Shown: piece by piece, positions 18,960-21,598 of the stretch
Numbering within the stretch: the stretch's first letter is position 1
Layout of the letters: each line of letters begins with the position of its first letter
Origin: Vairimorpha apis BRL 01
Taxonomy: Eukaryota > Microsporidia > Nosematidae
DNA length: 21,598 nucleotides
Assembly (NCBI GenBank): GCA_000447185.1
Contig: KE647360.1
Span: 13,364-34,961 of the forward strand
Direction of reading: 5' to 3'
Made by a program: the position numbers and the translations under genes
Notes under the pieces: generated by a model
Seen by the model: the letters and a program-made list of their open reading frames with translations, nothing else
The model's database searches: none
What the model was told of the DNA's origin: nothing

Positions 18960-20862
18960 ATGAATAATTTACTTGAAATCGATTTTAATAATAAAATGTA
19001 TAAAGTTAATTTTGATTCTACACCATTGGAATTTCTTATGAAAAATTGTCCTAATTTTAAAAATATTATTATTTGTAAAATAAATAATAAATTTTCAGAT
19101 TTAACAGAACCTTTAAAAGAAAATTGTCAACTATCATTTCATACATTTGAAGAAGCAAAAAGCATTTTCTGGCATAGTTCGGCACATATACTTGGAAATG
19201 CATTAATAAATTTGTATCCTAATTGTAAACTAGTAAATGGTCCACCAGTTGAAGAAGGATTTTTTTATGATGTAGACATTGATACACCAATTTCAAGTGA
19301 TGATTATTTAAAGATTGAAAATGAAATGAAGAAAATAATGAAAAGAAATTTAAAATTTGAAAAAAGCTATATGTCTAAAAGTGAACTCTTAGATTTTTAT
19401 AATTTAAACGAATGTAAATCATATTTTGTTAATAATAAAGTTAAAGATAAATCTACGGTATATAAAAATGGGGATTTTATTGATATGTGCGAAGGACCTC
19501 ATATTTTATCCACAGGTGTTGTTAAAGCAGTAAAAATTTTTAAAAATAGCTCTGCTTATTTTTTAAACGATAATACACAAAAACAATTACAAAGAATTTA
19601 TGGAATATCATTTCCAAATGTAGAAATGCTTAAAATTTGGATTAAAAAAAGAGAGGAAGCACAGAAAAAAGATCACAGAAAAATAGGAAAAGAATTAGAT
19701 TTATTTTTTTTCACGAATATTCACCAGGTTCATGTTTTTTTTACCAAATGGTACACATATTTACAATAAACTAATGGATTTTATACGTACAGAATACTTA
19801 AAACGTGGTTTTTCTGAAGTAATTTCTCCAAATATATTTTCAATTGAACTTTGGAAAAAATCAGGACATTATGACAATTACAAAGACAATATGTTTATGT
19901 TAGAAAATGAAAACATGGCATTAAAGCCTATGAATTGTCCTGGACACTGTATGATGTTTAAATCTTCTGATCATTCTTTTAGACAGATGCCAATTCGTTA
20001 TGCTGATTTTGGTGTTTTGCATAGAAATGAATTAAGTGGAGCTCTTACAGGCTTGACTCGTGTTCGTAGATTTCAACAAGATGACGCTCATATATTTTGT
20101 ACAAAAGAACAAGTTAAAAACGAAATTATAAATTGTTTAAAATTTGTAAAATATGTTTATGGTGTATTTAAATTTAAATTTGCACTTTTTTTGAGTACCA
20201 GACCTGAAAAATATATTGGTGAAATTTCTGAATGGAATGAAGCAGAAAATTCATTAGAATGTGCTATTCGAGATTGTAATTTAGATTTTACATTAAATGA
20301 AGGTGATGGTGCTTTTTACGGTCCTAAAATAGATATCGTTTTGCAAGATGCTCTTGGAAGACAAAATCAATGTGCTACAATTCAACTTGATTTTCAATTA
20401 CCTCAAAGATTTAACTTAAAATATAGGAATTCTGAAGGTACACAACAAACACCAGTAATTATTCATAGAGCAATTTTGGGATCTATTGAACGATTTTTGG
20501 CTATAATTATTGAGAGTTATGGTTCAAAATTGCCATTTTGGTTAACACCAAGACAAATTGGTATAGTTTCTTTGACAGATGAGTATACAAACGTAGTTAA
20601 AGATAAACTTAATGGTTTTAAATTTGAAATTTTACAAGATAGTAATACACTTAATAAAAATATTAAAATTTTATTAAAAAAATCATATTCTCTGATATGT
20701 GTTATAGGAAATAAAGAAGCTCAAGAAGGAACTATTAATTTAAGAGTTAACAATAAACAAAAAAGTTATAAATTGGAAGATTTTATTGAAATGATTAAAT
20801 ACATGGAAAAAAACAAAATTGAATATAATGATTTTTTAGATTTATCTACATTAAAAATTTAA
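18960..20862 (+). CDS. THRS: Threonyl-tRNA synthetase, cytosolic type, split by two frameshifts
   Basis: Charges tRNA-Thr with threonine. Parts in order: a TGS domain (about 1-60), the editing domain with HSSAH (H72, H76) and DMCEGPH (C177, H181) that removes mischarged serine, then the class II catalytic core. The core has NCPGHC (zinc ligand C327), the motif 2 region ending RFQQDDAHIFC (H378), motif 3 at IHRAILGSIER (H503), and a C-terminal anticodon-binding domain beginning near FWLTPRQIGIVSL. The frame breaks twice: T8 at 19704-19711 and T8 at 19735-19742 each appear one base short. Between them the third frame reads HEYSPGSC, exactly the conserved link. With both bases the gene has 634 residues. 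It lacks the N-terminal extension of yeast and human enzymes. The ATG at 19732 is only an artefact of the break. As an essential enzyme, it is probably intact in life. Confidence 0.92.
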
Positions 20863-21299
20863 ATTTAATCTTTATATTTTTGATTTTTATTTTGTCTTAC
20901 TTATAGTAATAAATTTATTGTTTTATTTTTAAATTTTGTTTTTAACTAAAAAATTCTACTGTATTACATTTTTATACTGTACAAATTAAATCAATATTTA
21001 AATATTGAATGAAAAATGAATTAACAATTAGTAATATGTAAATCGATATTACCAATCTTAGATCAAAATATGTAAAAATTAAAATTAAATGCATAAAATA
21101 TTATTAAATGAAATTAAAACTATATCTTAAATTTTAATATTATACTGATCTTTTAAAATTAAAAAATTAAAATAGTCATAAAATAGTACCGTATGTGATG
21201 ACTAAATACCACAAAAGATATATAAAAGAGATCGAATTCAACCAAATCTCAAGGCATATATACAATTGTTAGTTTTGAAGAAAACTTTAGAGTTTATTT
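20863..21299. other. A+T-rich 3' flank
   Basis: No intact gene. From about 21185 the composition becomes less A+T-skewed. An open piece of about 30 codons (KRSNSTKSQGIYTIVSFEEN from 21226) runs into the relic at 21300 and may belong to the same decayed element. Confidence 0.4.
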
Positions 21300-21375
21300 C
21301 TTTAGAGCGATGATGAGGACATTATGATAGTGAAGCTTGAGAGGATGAGATTGGATAGGCAGTATAGAAACTAAT
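21300..21375 (+). repeat. G+C-rich decayed repeat element, copy B
   Basis: Matches copy A at 8217-8292 in the same orientation, about 38 of the first 50 bases identical without gaps. In the same reading frame the LER...GH..S.A...E.E pattern is kept, but several codons are now stops (TGA and TAG). It is thus an older or faster-decaying copy of the same coding element. The region 21376-21598 to the window edge shows no further gene. Confidence 0.45.
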
Positions 21376-21598
21376 TATGCAAAAATCACTTAGAAATGAT
21401 ATTATTAAGGAACAAAACTTTTAAATATTAAAAACAAAATTCTCCAAAATAATACAAAAAAGATGATATAACTAATGAACAGTTAAATCAATCTTAATGA
21501 CTTATAGAATAGTGTTAATTAAACATAATTAAGCATTTAATAGTATAATCCAATAAATTTTATAAGATTTAAAATTTGTAAAATTTTAATTTTTTTTA

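Noticed and set aside
19732..20862. A separate 376-residue catalytic-only ThrRS starting at ATG 19732
   Set aside because: That ATG arises from reading GGT TCA TGT in the wrong frame; upstream sequence continues the same protein once the two T runs are corrected.

Overview
This window looks like nuclear DNA of a microsporidian, most like the Nosema/Vairimorpha group. Four things point there. The DNA is extremely A+T-rich. The recognisable genes are short, intron-free and eukaryotic (Spt6, NatB subunit, Dcp2, HSF/Skn7, cytosolic-type ThrRS). Some genes are only about 10 bp apart. A CCC or GGG triplet lies 3-7 nt before the start codon of at least seven genes, which is the known microsporidian start-site signal. 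The species is an inference.

Layout. Bases 1-7170 are gene-dense: SPT6 (minus, cut by the window edge), NAA20 (minus), a 586-residue unrecognised beta-rich protein (minus), a hypothetical gene with no in-frame ATG (minus), and a divergent, frameshifted DCP2 (plus). Bases 7171-10363 are gene-poor and hold decayed material: a G+C-rich relic near 8217-8465, a broken coding relic on the minus strand near 9616-10130, and a 20-N assembly gap at 10187-10206. At 10364-11166 (minus) lies one frameshifted gene that may encode a cyclin-box protein. Bases 11167-14340 form an A+T desert. A Skn7-like HSF/receiver transcription factor follows at 14341-15204 (plus), then another 2.5-kb desert. The right end carries a Cys-rich zinc-ribbon protein (minus), a divergent GNAT acetyltransferase (plus), frameshifted threonyl-tRNA synthetase (plus), and a second, more decayed copy of the G+C-rich relic at 21300-21375.

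Functionally this is housekeeping: transcription elongation (Spt6), mRNA decapping (Dcp2), N-terminal protein acetylation (NAA20 and an NAA50-like enzyme), tRNA charging (ThrRS) and stress-type transcription control (Skn7-like). There is no operon or gene cluster with one shared job, and I see no convincing new multi-gene system. The points most worth a second look are the Skn7-like protein whose receiver domain has lost its phosphoacceptor Asp, the two-copy G+C-rich relic, and the consistent pattern of single missing bases in homopolymer runs that splits several genes. That pattern looks more like sequencing undercalls than true pseudogenes.
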